64,000 nt of DNA. Source: Glandiceps talaboti. Its lineage: Eukaryota > Hemichordata > Enteropneusta > Spengelidae. Shown in pieces: positions 46,866-60,500 of the stretch. The stretch spans positions 14,231,746 through 14,295,745 of the forward strand of contig NC_135555.1 of NCBI RefSeq assembly GCF_964340395.1, written 5' to 3'. Every line of letters starts with the position of its first letter. Within the stretch, counting starts at the first letter, position 1. The notes below the pieces were generated by a model. That model ran no database searches, was not told where the DNA came from, and worked only from the letters and a program-made list of their open reading frames with translations. Position numbers and translations under genes: made by a program.

Positions 46866-46898
<33 letters not shown>

Positions 46899-46912
46899 GA
46901 CAGAGACAGACA

Positions 46913-46963
<51 letters not shown>

Positions 46964-49900
46964 GCACACACATACTGCTTCTAATCCTACAAACACATTT
47001 ACATCTATTGATAACAAAACCTACATTAGCCAAACACAAACACTGCACTATTCTCTTCCTACTGAAAATGCAAACTGTATTTGCTTACTTCATCTGATTT
47101 GTGTCTGAGCTTTTCCTGAGATGATGCCAGTTCAACTTTGAGTACAACAAGTTGTTCCTCTCTCATCGCCATCTCTTGTAGACTATGTCTATGCTGGTCT
47201 TGGGTGTGTAGAACTTTACTGTTCATTTCATGGAGACGTACTTCATACTGTTGGAGTTCTTCTTCACTCTGTCTGTTCAGGTCTGATACTTTCTGAAGTT
47301 CTTTTCTCAGCGTCCTCATCTTATCTTCATATATAGCAATCTACACAACAAAGATATTCCGTACAGGTCATTCATTTTTATTCTATTTATTTATTTATTT
47401 ATTTATTTATTTATATATTTATTTATTTATTTATTTATTTATCTATCTATCGGATAACCAACGGGAGCTAGTCCCATTTATAGGCTCCTTTGGTTCAGTG
47501 TTAGTGCAGGAGGAAACCGGAGTACCCGAGAAAACATTTCCCCCAAATCAAAAAACGCATTTCAAAAATCTGTTCATATTCCTTGCACATCTTTAAATGG
47601 ATTATTGGCAGTGTTCTTACCTCGTCTGACATCTTTTGACTTCTTTGCTCAGTTTTATTGAGATCTGTTTTCAACATGGCCGCAGTAGTGGCTCTTTCAG
47701 TCAGGTGGTCCATGGCTTCTTTGTGTTTGCTCTGTACCTCCGACAGCTCGGCTTTCAGTTCTTGCAGTTTGTGCTGAGTGGACAGCAACTAGGAGAAAAT
47801 CAACACAAAACAAAACTGAGTGCAAATACAACAGGAAACGAAAATTGTAGACTTGACTGACACAAATAACATAACTGGATTTAGCCTTGGTTGCTAAAAA
47901 ATCAACATCATGTTGACATATTTGACTAAGTTCTACTCTCAGAAGCAATAATTTGACAAACAAAATATTTTTGATGAATTACAGCCAAATATAGGGTCAA
48001 ACTCACTCACTATATGTTCCTTGATTTACAGTCACCCTATTCCTTGACTTTGTCAACATTTCATTCCCTATTCCCTACAGTCTGATAACTCACTTACCTC
48101 TGAATGCTCTGCTCTGTACTGTTCCTGACTTTGCTCTAAATCACTTTGTAGCTGTGCTAAAGTTTCCTCATACCGACTGACTTCCTGTGAGTGATGTTTG
48201 TTCTGTTTATCTGCCGTCTCAAGATTCATTTTGGCGACTCGGAACTGACCGTCTTTCTCGGCCAGTTCTTCCCGCACTGATCGCAGTTTGTCATGCATTT
48301 TGTCGAGTTCAGACTGTAGGCTGGTAACCATGGCTTCTCTCTCACTCAGCTGGAAAATGTAAGGCGGGAACTTTATATAAATATGGTTATTAGTGATGAA
48401 TGGTGATGTAGTGGGCATCTATGTTGCACTGCTGCCTGTGTGGGAGATAGGGCATGACTACCAACATGATGCACATGGTTTTAACTGGTGATGAAGCCTG
48501 AAACTAATAGGTGTTACATTTCAAATGACAACAAAGTAATTGTATCAATAAAGTCATGTGACATCATCATCATACTGATTAATTTCATTACATGTGATAA
48601 CTCTGTTATTATCTTGTTAGTGTCATCATGTGTGATAGCCCCCTTATTGACTTGTTAGTGTCATGTGATAACCCTGTTATTGCCTAGTTAGTTTCATATG
48701 TGATAACCACATTACTGCCTTGTTAGTGTCATTATGTGTGATAACCCTGTTATTGCTTAGTGTCATGTGATAACCACATTATTGCTTTGTTAGTGTCATC
48801 ATGTGTGAAAACTGTTATTGCCTAGTTTGTGTCATCATATATGATAACCTCATTATTGACTTGTTAGTGTCATCATGTGTGATAACCTTGTTATCACCTA
48901 AATTTGAGCAAATGTTATATTTTGGCAATCATTAGTCCAGAATGTCACCATATTATCATCACCATCATGCATGATAGCCCCTTATTACCTTGTTAGTTTC
49001 ATTCTTCAGTTGTTTTTTATGACTTTCTACCTGGTCATTCATTTCACTTGTCACTTTTTTCTGGTGTTGTAGTTGTTTGTTCATATCTTGTTCTTTGTAC
49101 TTGGCTTCTCTAAGTTCTTCCTGTAGTTGATGCAGTACTTGGTCTTGCTGTGACACCTGTGGAACGACAACAAGCCAGTTTTTGTATTAAGTTTTTGAAA
49201 GTTTGTTCTTTGTATTTGTATTTGTGAGATGAGGACAGAACAGTTCTAAGAAGAAGTTTATGAAAGTTGACAGTAATGTAATTATGGGACAAGACCAAGT
49301 CAGTCCTTGGTTAAGTTAATACAATGAGTACCACTGAAGTAAAGCACTTTCTCTATGTGCTAAATTGTTTATAGCATTCATATCAAGTGTAAAAATATAC
49401 TGTTTCAATTGGTATATTTACAAGCTTAACATGTGGCCTTTCTAATGTGGTCAATTAGCAAATGAAAAAGTATACTTTTAGACTTGATATGGATGCAATA
49501 AATGATTGGGATACATACTGTTAGAAAATGCTTTGTTTTGGTGTTATGGGTTGCAAAATTTCTTTTTCACGTATGTTACTAACTTTAAATTGACAACAAC
49601 TCAGTTCTAGGGGACTAATTATATTCACGTTGTGCCGTTAACTTCAACTACAAGCACACGACTATAAAGTAGATGACAATCTTTCTTACACACATTGTGT
49701 ATTATAAGGAATTCTTGTTGAGGACCCACAAGTTGTAAAACCAGCATTCTAAGACTATTTTTGTAGACTAAGAACAGTTTCATCGCAATATTGCTATTAC
49801 ACGTAAAGGAGTCCTGTAATTTAATATGATTACATCTCGTTGTGTGAACATACTGACCTGATCTTGAAGAATCTTGACTTGGTCCCTAGCTGTGACGAGT

Positions 49901-50593
49901 TCTAACTCCATTTGATGTGAGCTTTGTTGAAACTGTAAACCTTCATGTATACTTCTTTGAAGTTCATCTTTTGATGTAATCAGCTCTTTCTTCATCTTGT
50001 CCAGCTCTATTCTCTGTTCTTCCAGTCTTTCATCTTGTTGTTTATATTTGCCTTTGATGGCTTTCAGTTCTGACTGTAGTTTTCTATTGATCTGTTCGTG
50101 TCGTACAACCTCTGTCACTCGGGTACTGAGTTGTTCCTGTGTTGTCTGTAGACTGCTCTCCATCAGCATAATCTTTTCTTCATGGTGGGCAAGCTGTTGG
50201 GAATTATAGCAAGAATTTGGGAAATCAGAATCGGATAAAACTTAGGAGACAAAAAAAACATAACTTTACCAACTTCTTACAATTCACGAAGAGAATATAT
50301 TAGTGTGAGTAATGGACAAAGTACAAAATGAGAAATTACAAACGTTTTAACAATGGTTTAACCTGCATGGCTTGCTAAAATGTACATACATACATACATA
50401 CATACATACATACATACATACATACATACATGCATGCATACATACATACATGCATACATACATGCATACGTCATACATACATACATACACACACATACAT
50501 ACACACATACATACACACATACACACATACATACATACATACTTACATACATACACACATACATTCATTCATGCATACACACACACACACCCA

Positions 50594-50642
<49 letters not shown>

Positions 50643-53412
50643 GCACACACATAAGGATTCCATTTTATTGCGAACATGGGTAGTCTTGGTCTATTCCATT
50701 GTAACCCACAAATAGAAAACTAAAACAGTTCTGCTGTGGACTGAACATGACAATTTGATAACATATTTATATAACAATTTGAATTTATTTCCACTTTATG
50801 AATTTTTTTTTCATTTATTTATTCATTTTTCTTGCCTAAAATTGATTACAACTGCTGACATTGAAGCATTGATGAACAGGAACTGTTACAAACTAGGAAA
50901 GTAAACAAATGAATTGGATTAATAACACTTGGTTCAGCATGTTGGAACAGTATAGACTTGTATTACACACCATGGTTTGATATGAACAGTGTTATGGCCT
51001 CTTTTATGTTTACATGAATTGCCAGGGGCTACTGGAAATTTGTTTGTTAATGTGAATTATTATGTAAAGAGGCTATACAACTATTCTTATAAAATGATGA
51101 AATGTAATATAAGTCTGTGTACTTCTAAAATGGTGTGTCAAGTATTTTTAATCTAATTCAGTTGTTTATTTCCCTGTTGTAACAGGTTCTATTCCGATTG
51201 TTTTCTGTATATTTATGTTCATATTGTACAAGGGGGTCGGTGGCCTAATGTACTGAATAAAGTACTAATCCTTGAAAGGAGAATCGATTAGAAAGAATTA
51301 TAATGTGTGTCAGACTGACCTCCTGGGCACAATCTCTGTACTGCTGTCTAGCTTCAGTAATGTCTTCCTTCAGTCGTCGTATTTCACCCTGTAAATGAGC
51401 ATTCTCATTATCTGCTTGACGTTCCAATGCCTGGAGGTGTTGTATTTCCATCTGTGCTTCCCTTAGAGCAGCTTCTAGTCTCTCAATCTGTCAATAAAAC
51501 CAATAACGTCACAGTTACTCAAGGGTTTATCTACATCGCTCTCCTGTCACAAAAGATCCCATTAGTTGCTAAGCAACAAGAAAGTGTGCTTCATCAATCA
51601 CATTATCAGCTGACTATGTCATGTTATCATTTTGTCACTGTAAATCCAATCTGATTAAAATCTGATGTAGATGTCGGCTAATCGTTCATTGTTATGTATT
51701 TTACATCGGTATTTTTGCTTGAATTGACCTTTGTATTACATGTTTATGTCTTGGTCCTGATGACCACATCTAGTAGATTGCTGTAAATCATGATACCTTT
51801 TTCAAGCACTCTCAAATGTTTTTATACACCCCACAAAATTCCTGCCCTTTGGTTGACAACTGCCGAAATCTCCAGTCTTATTTTAGTACTTTAATATGTC
51901 AACTGAACTGTAGATACTCCCTGCCATAAAAAAGTCTGACAGACAGAATATGTAGATACTATTTTTCAAAATTTTACTATTCAGTCAAGGAAAATCAAGT
52001 GACTTAAGGGGCCTTGTTACTATGACTCAAAAGACAAAAAGTGACAGTAGTTTCCTGCTGGATGAAGACAAATTTTGGGAATGATATAATTATACCTGCA
52101 AAGACAAAATTTATGAAATATCAAAATTAATATCAATTTTTCGAAATTATGACTGATACTTATTTTGAGCAGCACAAACCCAATGATGTAGATGGTCATT
52201 GTTGCGATGTAGAATAACCAGGGTATATATAAATCTCATTTTTTTGTTAGAACTATATGTTCAGTTTTGGCTTGAGTGAGTTATAAAATAATTTACCTCA
52301 TCCACTTTTGCCTTGATGTTATCCCTTGCGGATGACAAATCTGATTCTGACTTGGCAAGATTTCCATTTTTCCTGGTTATTTCTCCTTCAAGTAGTTGAT
52401 TTCTTTCTCTGGAGTCCATCAGATCAGCTTCTAGACGGCTTGCTTGTTCCTCTAGTTTGAAGAGCTGGAATTTGTATTGATAATAATGAAATGAATGAAG
52501 ATTGAAACAGCATATGGATGTATATATACAAGACATGGCTTGGTTGGTTAAAAACTTGATTCTTTGTAAGAATACTAGCAAGAAACTCTTGTCTATAATA
52601 TCATCAGCATAAGTTTATTTATATTGTCAAAGAGTGTATGTGTGAATTATCCAAGTGTCCATGTCTGGAGAGAATCTACCTCTACAAAGTTTGGTCTACA
52701 TTGAAACCATAACACATGCAATACAATAAGAAAACTATGGGCCGAGTATTCATGTCTGACTTCTATTCACTGTTGATCTTCACATCTGTGGTTTTAAGTC
52801 TGTCAAATTCATAATGTGTATACCCTGTCTTGTGTTTTTCATGAAACACTTTCTGACACTTTCTTGCCACTTTGTTCTGTTCTAGATGTGAGAACAAATT
52901 CAATGTCTTACTTCAGTCTTGTGTTTTTGATGTTGTGATGCGAAATTCAGCTGGAGTTGTTTTAATGTCTGTTCAAGTCTCTGTACTTCTTTGGAAGCAC
53001 CGTTTCTTTGTTCTTTGACGTTCTTCAAGTCATCAGTCAGTTCAGACACCGTGGAATGTAGTTCTTCCATCTCTTGTTCCTTATGTTCTTTATCTGCTTG
53101 TAGTTCTCTCAGATCATCTTCAAGTTGCCTTATAAAATCATCTCTATCTCTCACCTAGGAAATTTAGAATGATGAACAAAAGTCAAGATATGCTATCAGA
53201 AACCCCCCCCAAAAGATTACACAGTTTGGCCACTAGGGGCAGTCTCGTCCTGGATATAAGGAATGTGCCATATTCCATTTATCAGAAAGACAAAAGATTT
53301 CATAGTTTGGCCACTAGGGAATGCTTTTATTTTATAAACTAGTTTTGGTTCATTTCTAATAGTTGTAATCAGAGTTTTGTAGTATCTTTCACTTTTGGGA
53401 TGGGGTAAGGGT

Positions 53413-53493
<81 letters not shown>

Positions 53494-56400
53494 ATGTTCT
53501 GATATCTCACCTATGAAATAACTACTGTTGAATGGAAGTCAACATAATGTATTTTTTCATTTTAGAAACATCTTAATCAGTTGTCTTTGGTCATATTTAC
53601 TACTTGTCAACTCGGTTTATAGGACTCTCCAGTTTGTCTAGGGTTTCCTTGACAACAGCACCCAACTAACATCATACTTACCTCATCAATAGTGTGTTGA
53701 TGGTTTTCTTGATATGACATCAAGTCAGCATGTAAGTGTCTGGCTTTCTCTTCATGGTGGCTTGACTGCAAAGTAAGACAAAGAAAGGATGACTCACTGA
53801 TATGCAATATTAGTTACAAGGGTTTACAAGTGGAATCCTTTAGCAAGCCAGGAGAAAATTTAGCAAATTAGATGAATAATAATTTTGGAGAGGAAATAGA
53901 TGATCGCAGCTGATTTTTACTTCCTTATATTACTGTATAGTGCTGCAACAATGTTATCAGTCATTTAATGAAAGCCTACCCAGTAAACATCAAAGTGATG
54001 TGATGGTGAAATCTCCAAGATGAGTTCATTGCTATCGATATATGTGAGTGGTTACTGAGAAAGCATCTCAAGTTCAACACTACCAATGCTTGTGATTGGT
54101 TACTGAGAAAGCGTGACAAACTCAACATTGCCAATTGAATGCTTGTGATTGGTTACTGAGAAAGTATATCAAGCTCAACACTGTCAGTACTTGTGATTGG
54201 TTACTGATAAACCATGACAAACTCAACACAGTCAAGGCTTGTGATTGGTTACTAAAAGAGAGTGACAAAAGGTCACTATGTTCAATATAAGTGATTCGTA
54301 ACTGATTGCAAGACAGATCTTCACATCCAATTAAGTCTGGAAGACTTTCAAGTTCAGTCTACCTAACTACTTGTTCAAACTACTATCATTTTACTCTCTT
54401 TTTTCTTACATTTGGTTGTCATAAGTATAATACAAAGACAACACACATACCTCTTGTTGCCTTTCAAGCAGCTTCCCTTTCAGATTAGTGATAACTTCTT
54501 CACAATGTATAACTTTCTCTCTGGTAATCTGTAAGTCTTCTTGAGTTTTATGTACATCTTGTGTCAATGCATCAACAAGTTCATCGCATCGCTGTACTTG
54601 TCTCTGTTTGTCTTTCAGTTGCTGATCTAAATTAGCAACGTCCGACTTCAGTTTTCCCAGAGATTCATCTTTTTCGTTTATCTGAAGTACAAAACACATT
54701 TATGAGGGATAAGTTGAGTTCATATGTTTATGCATCACACAGCTCGCAATACAAAGTTAAATGACAAATGTTGGAGAAACCACTGTACATTAAGGTGTCC
54801 CGACAACTGACACTATACTTTGGCTCTGATGCAAAAAATAAAAAAATACATTAAAAACTCAGCAGAAGGGAAGAAATGATGTCACAAACCCCCTGTATTT
54901 AGTCGGAGAGTATCATGATTGACAAGAGCTTATATTATGTAATAAGTCAAATAGTACACAGTATTCTTCTGACAACAGTTGATAATTCTGTATTATGAAT
55001 GCAAAGCCCCACCATTAATGCAAAAACTTGAATTTTTTTTGCCTCTTTTAAACTATTAATACTGACTGACCAATCATATTTAGGGTGGTATTATGGGGCA
55101 TGATTACAACAATAAACTCTTACATGTACAACAAGTAACACTGAAGTAAACCACTTCCTCTATGTGCTACACTCATTTATAACATTCATATCAAGTGTAA
55201 AAGTATACTGTTTCAATTGGTTTATTTACAAGCCTAGCATGTGACCTTTCTAATGTGGTCAAGTAGCAAATGAAACAGTATACTTTTACACTTGATACGG
55301 ATGCTATAAACAATTGTGGTACATACAAAAAAAAAAGCTTTCCTTTGGTGTTATGGGTTGTACTTGGAACTCTGGAAAAAGAGAGAATCATTAGTACCTT
55401 GCAGTTTGCCTGGGATAATCTTTCCTCTAAATTCTGAATACTGGACGATGAGTTTGTTTCTAACTTTCCAATCTGTGCAACGCTCTGACTGTAACGGCAT
55501 CTCAGGTTTTCAATGTTCTTCTCGTAGTCATCAATTTTATATCTGGCTTGTTGCAGTTCATTTTCTAATATCATGACTTTCTGTCTAGTGTCTGCCAAGG
55601 CTTTGTCTTGGTGGTCAAGAGTCTGGTTCTTGTGGCTGATCTAAAATACACAAAAAAATATGACATATTCCGTTATTGGAAAAACAAAAGATTGCATAGT
55701 TTGGCCACTAGGAGTGCTGTTTGGCAGAAGCTTTTGGAAGAGGGCCATGATACTTGACTACTATTATCCTTCTTAGAATACATCATCATTTCCCAGTTTT
55801 TTCTGGCATGTTGGTGACATACTCAACTACTGTCTGTTTCAGTAAATAGCAAGACATATACAGTACAGTAGATTTCTAGCATACATTTTTCGGACTTTGT
55901 GTATATATGCAATATCTAAAATACAGCGCAGTCATATCCACACCACCATGGCACTGCTATCACCTGTTTGTGACCTACAGCATGCTGCAGTAATAGTTTG
56001 ATTTTACCGAGCTCGCTGAAACTAAAGGTGCCACAGTTGTACTAGATAAAGATGTGAACGTACCTCACTCATGGCTGATTTATGTAAATCTTGACTTTTG
56101 TGTAAATCACCCGACAAGTCATTAATTCTATCTTTCAATTGGTTATTCAGAATATCGCTGTCAGTCAGTCTGACGTTAGAGTCATTTAGTTCCTCTTTCA
56201 GTTGTCTTATTTCTTCATTCTGTATCTTCAGTTCTTGTTGGTAAGTGTGTCTTGTAGTCTGTAGTTCTCCTTTCAAGTCATCAACTGCTCTACTGTGACT
56301 GGTTATCTGAAACAAGACGTGAAATATACGCATGTTACTTCTTATCTTTGTTTATCGTTGTCCTTGTCGGCAGTCATTATCATTATTGTGAAAATGACAA

Positions 56401-56529
56401 CACAATAACATACACCTACGCAAATATACCTAACAAGATCACATCTATCAATCCACCCAGCCACCCACCTACCCATCCATCCAATCATCCATCAATCCAC
56501 CCACCTAACCACCCAGTCATATGCATCTA

Positions 56530-56589
<60 letters not shown>

Positions 56590-57544
56590 CACACACACAT
56601 ACACACATGCGTGCATGCACGCACACACGTGAGTATGTACGTACGTACGTACGTACGTACGTACGTACGTACGTACGTACGTACGCACGCACGTACATAC
56701 GTACATACATACCAACATACATACATACATACATACATACATACAAACACATAGATACACATTAACATTGATATTAGCATACATACAATGATTATACATA
56801 CACGCACACACATACACATACACAATTACACACACACACACACACATATATGTACACATAGACATACCTCTTGATTTGATATCTGCTGATCATGGTGCAT
56901 ATTTTGTATGGTGCGTTCATCTGTAGCCATCTATCAAATAAATGCATTCAATTTTTGAAAGTGTAATAGCTAAAGTTTAACATTCTAAATTCTAAAGTTA
57001 CTAACGACAACTACATTGACAAGATGATGTATTGTGAATATGCATTGAGAATGAATATGAGAGATAGAGGATTTATAAGGTAATAATTATCAAATATAAC
57101 ATGTACTCACTTGTAATGCAGGGTATACGGTACGATCATTTATGATTAGGGCTTACCTGCTGAAGTGTATATGCTGTGTGGGCATTACATGTATGTGTAT
57201 GTGTATGTGTATGATTGTGTACGTGTATGTGTATGTATGTGCATGTGTATGATTGTGTATGTGTATGTGTCTAAGTTTTGTTTGGGTGTGCAGTGTATGT
57301 TGTGTGTGTGTGTGTGGTCTGTCTGACTGACTGTATATTCGTTTTATATGTATGTTGTATGTGGATGTGGATGCGTGTATATCTTCTGTGTAGCTGTATG
57401 TATGTATGTATGTATGTATGTATGTATGTATGTATGTATGTATGTATGTATGTATGTATGTATGTATGTATGCATGCATGCATGCATGCATGTATGTATG
57501 TATGTATGTATGTATGTATGTATGTATGTATGTATGTATGTATG

Positions 57545-57575
<31 letters not shown>

Positions 57576-60500
57576 CATATGTACGTACGTATGTATGTTG
57601 TGTGTATTTGAGTGCTTTTGTAGTTTGTATTGGTAAGTGAAAATTCCATCAATTAATCATAACCTGTAGATGTACAAGGTCAACCAATCTACAAACTTGC
57701 AATAGGAGGGTTTCAAGACATAGTCTGAACTTTACGGAAATAGCCAGTTTTCTTTCTGGTTGCCTGTACATTACTACCTTGTATCGAAATGTGTCAATAG
57801 ATAATTGTACAATGCAAGAAGCTATAATTCCCATTGAAACCATCACCATCAAATTGTACATGCAGGAAGCTCTAATTCGCTAATTCCCATTGAAACCATC
57901 ACCATAAAGCCAAATAAAAATTTGATATACCTTACATCCTTTATGAGATAAAATAATCACAGCAATGAATGAACAGAGTGTGTGGGACATAGTGTGTCTA
58001 GTCATGTCTTACCTGAGGTTTGCACCTACCAATATCAACCTACACAGAGTAAACTTTCTAACAGCTAAGATGAGGAGAGACAGATTTTTGTACAAAAGGG
58101 AAATGACTATGAGGGAATTTACCATGAATGAAATTCAAGTGATTGTATGTAGAGTGAATTCAACACATTTTATGTGATATTCTTGACTAAATCTATGACA
58201 GTGGAGTTCTCGGCTAACTAAGATAGACACACACTAAAACTATTGTTGTGACATGTTGATATACACCATTGGATGGACATTGGTTTAATTACACTCACAG
58301 AAGGGTGGTGTTTCTGATAGCAAGTTTTTTCTCAAGTGACTAAACAATGTACTTTTTTGAAGACTTTCAGAGTTTACACTATCTTGATTACAGGGTGATT
58401 ATATCTGCGCAGCAAAGGCACAGCTATCGCCAAAAATGAGTAATCTACCACACTGAACAACAATAGTTTAAGTTTGTATCTCTCTTAGCTGAAAGCTTGG
58501 TTTCCACAGCAGTATTATTTTTTTTAAAAAGAGATAACCTGAACAAATATACACTACATGAGAAATCAGCAGAATGAAATATTGAAAATTTAAAAAATTT
58601 TGATATGGATCCTTCTTACTGACAGTTTCAGAAGTTTAAAATATCAGTTTTGACAAAAAATACTCAAAAATCATTTTCAAATAAAAAAGAAAGAAAGTAA
58701 AACTGATATCATTTTGAAATTCGCTAAACAAACGCAAAAATGTAAAATTTCAAAAATAAATTTCATAGAGAAATAAAAAATACCACAAAAAAAAACCTCC
58801 CCGACCCTAAATAACCCCAATGTATTATACAATAGTATAGGTAGATAGAGAGTTGACATTGAGAGGTGCAACAAACCCAGGGAGGAAATGAAATCCAAAC
58901 CATGTCTCCACAAAACACGTCACAAAAACTTGACACATTCAGTAAACAAATAAAACAAACCTTGTGTTCATTACTTTCCAGTAAATCTTTTAAGTTTTTC
59001 ATCTCAGCTAGTGATTTTTTCAGTTGAGTTTGAAGTCGTTTGACTTCTTCTTCTTGCAATTTCAGCTGGTCAGTGAAGAAGACAGAACAGATTACGATTG
59101 GTCAGTTATAAAAAAACACCCGCCGACCAAATATAACCTTTGACCCCCACAGTTTAAAGTTCAGTATGTTAATTAAGGTCAGTCAAATAAACTCCACCCC
59201 TCATCATTTTAATATCTGGTGATATGATAAGGGATTCACCTGTCTTTTGATTTTCATAAAGTAGGAGATGTCGGAGTAGATTGTAGATCAAGAAAGAAAA
59301 TTGTCTTGAATGGTTGTTAGTATGAGATGCATTACAACAAGGTAATTTCAAAAATCCAGCAAAGTACTAATTTTCAACATCGTCCTTGCAACCATGAGAG
59401 CCACAACTCATGGAGAGGTAGCCATCATATATTGAGACAACTTGACAAATATTGATGATGTCATCAGTTTTGTCGTACTGACGAGCCATCGTACATGAAG
59501 ACAACACATATTAGTGATGTCATCAGTTTTGTTTCACTAAGAAGCCATCATATGTTTAAGACAACACATATTGGTGAAGTCATCAGTTTTGATATACTGA
59601 GAGGTCATCATACATCACAACAACACATATTGGTGATGTCATCAGTTTTGCTGTACTCAGAAGCCATCACACATCACGACAACACATATTGGTGATGTCA
59701 TCAGTTTTGTTGAACTCAGAAGCCATCACACATCACAACAACACATATTGGTGATGTCATCAGCTTGATTGCACTAAGAAGCCATGATAAATCAAGACAA
59801 CACATGTTGGTGATGTCATCAGTTTTGTAGCACTAGAATGTAGTAACTTGGTTGGTATAAATCTTGATCACACATATCACTTTGTGTTTTCTTCTCTCAG
59901 CTGATCAAAAAGATTGAAGTCTTCTAAGAAGTCATAGATTCATACTGAGAATTTAATAGGTCCTTTATTTGATACTTTGCTGCATCATGAAAATACCTCA
60001 ACTATCGAGAGTTAATTGTTAGTACCGTAAGTGACTAAGAGAGATGACAGATAAACAAGTATCAAACCTTCACTTATATACTTATCACTATACAGCAGTA
60101 GTATATTAAAAGACACATTAAATTTGTTAGAAATCAAGTAGCATACATCAATATAAAATCAAGACTCAAAAATTAAGGTGATGTTTTGGACAAACAACAA
60201 AATATTATTTCTGAATTAAACACATAACAGGAGTATCCACATTTTTTTTTATCAATTGTCTGACTGTACAATTTCTTTGAAAAAATAGCAATTATTATAA
60301 TTTCAAGGATAAAAATGAGTTAGTGTGTATCTATACTTTCTTGTGCATTTGGAATATGACTTTTTGTGTGGCAAAGATTACATATTTTAAGACTGGAAGT
60401 AGCCTGATTTTTATTCATGTTTTTGGCTTACAGGCAGTATAATATAATCAAATTGTTAGGAAGGTGTTGAGTCAAACTGTTCAAATCAGTTGTGATTGGT

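Noticed and set aside
50372-50715. Frames of 68-111 codons reading HTYI/YVCM repeats, also at 56517-56865 and 57153-57652
   Set aside because: Microsatellite translations on both strands.
57152-57168. Possible 17-nt exon between ACACAG and GTAAGC on the minus strand
   Set aside because: Its length is not a multiple of 3, while the neighbouring exons are phase 0 on both sides.
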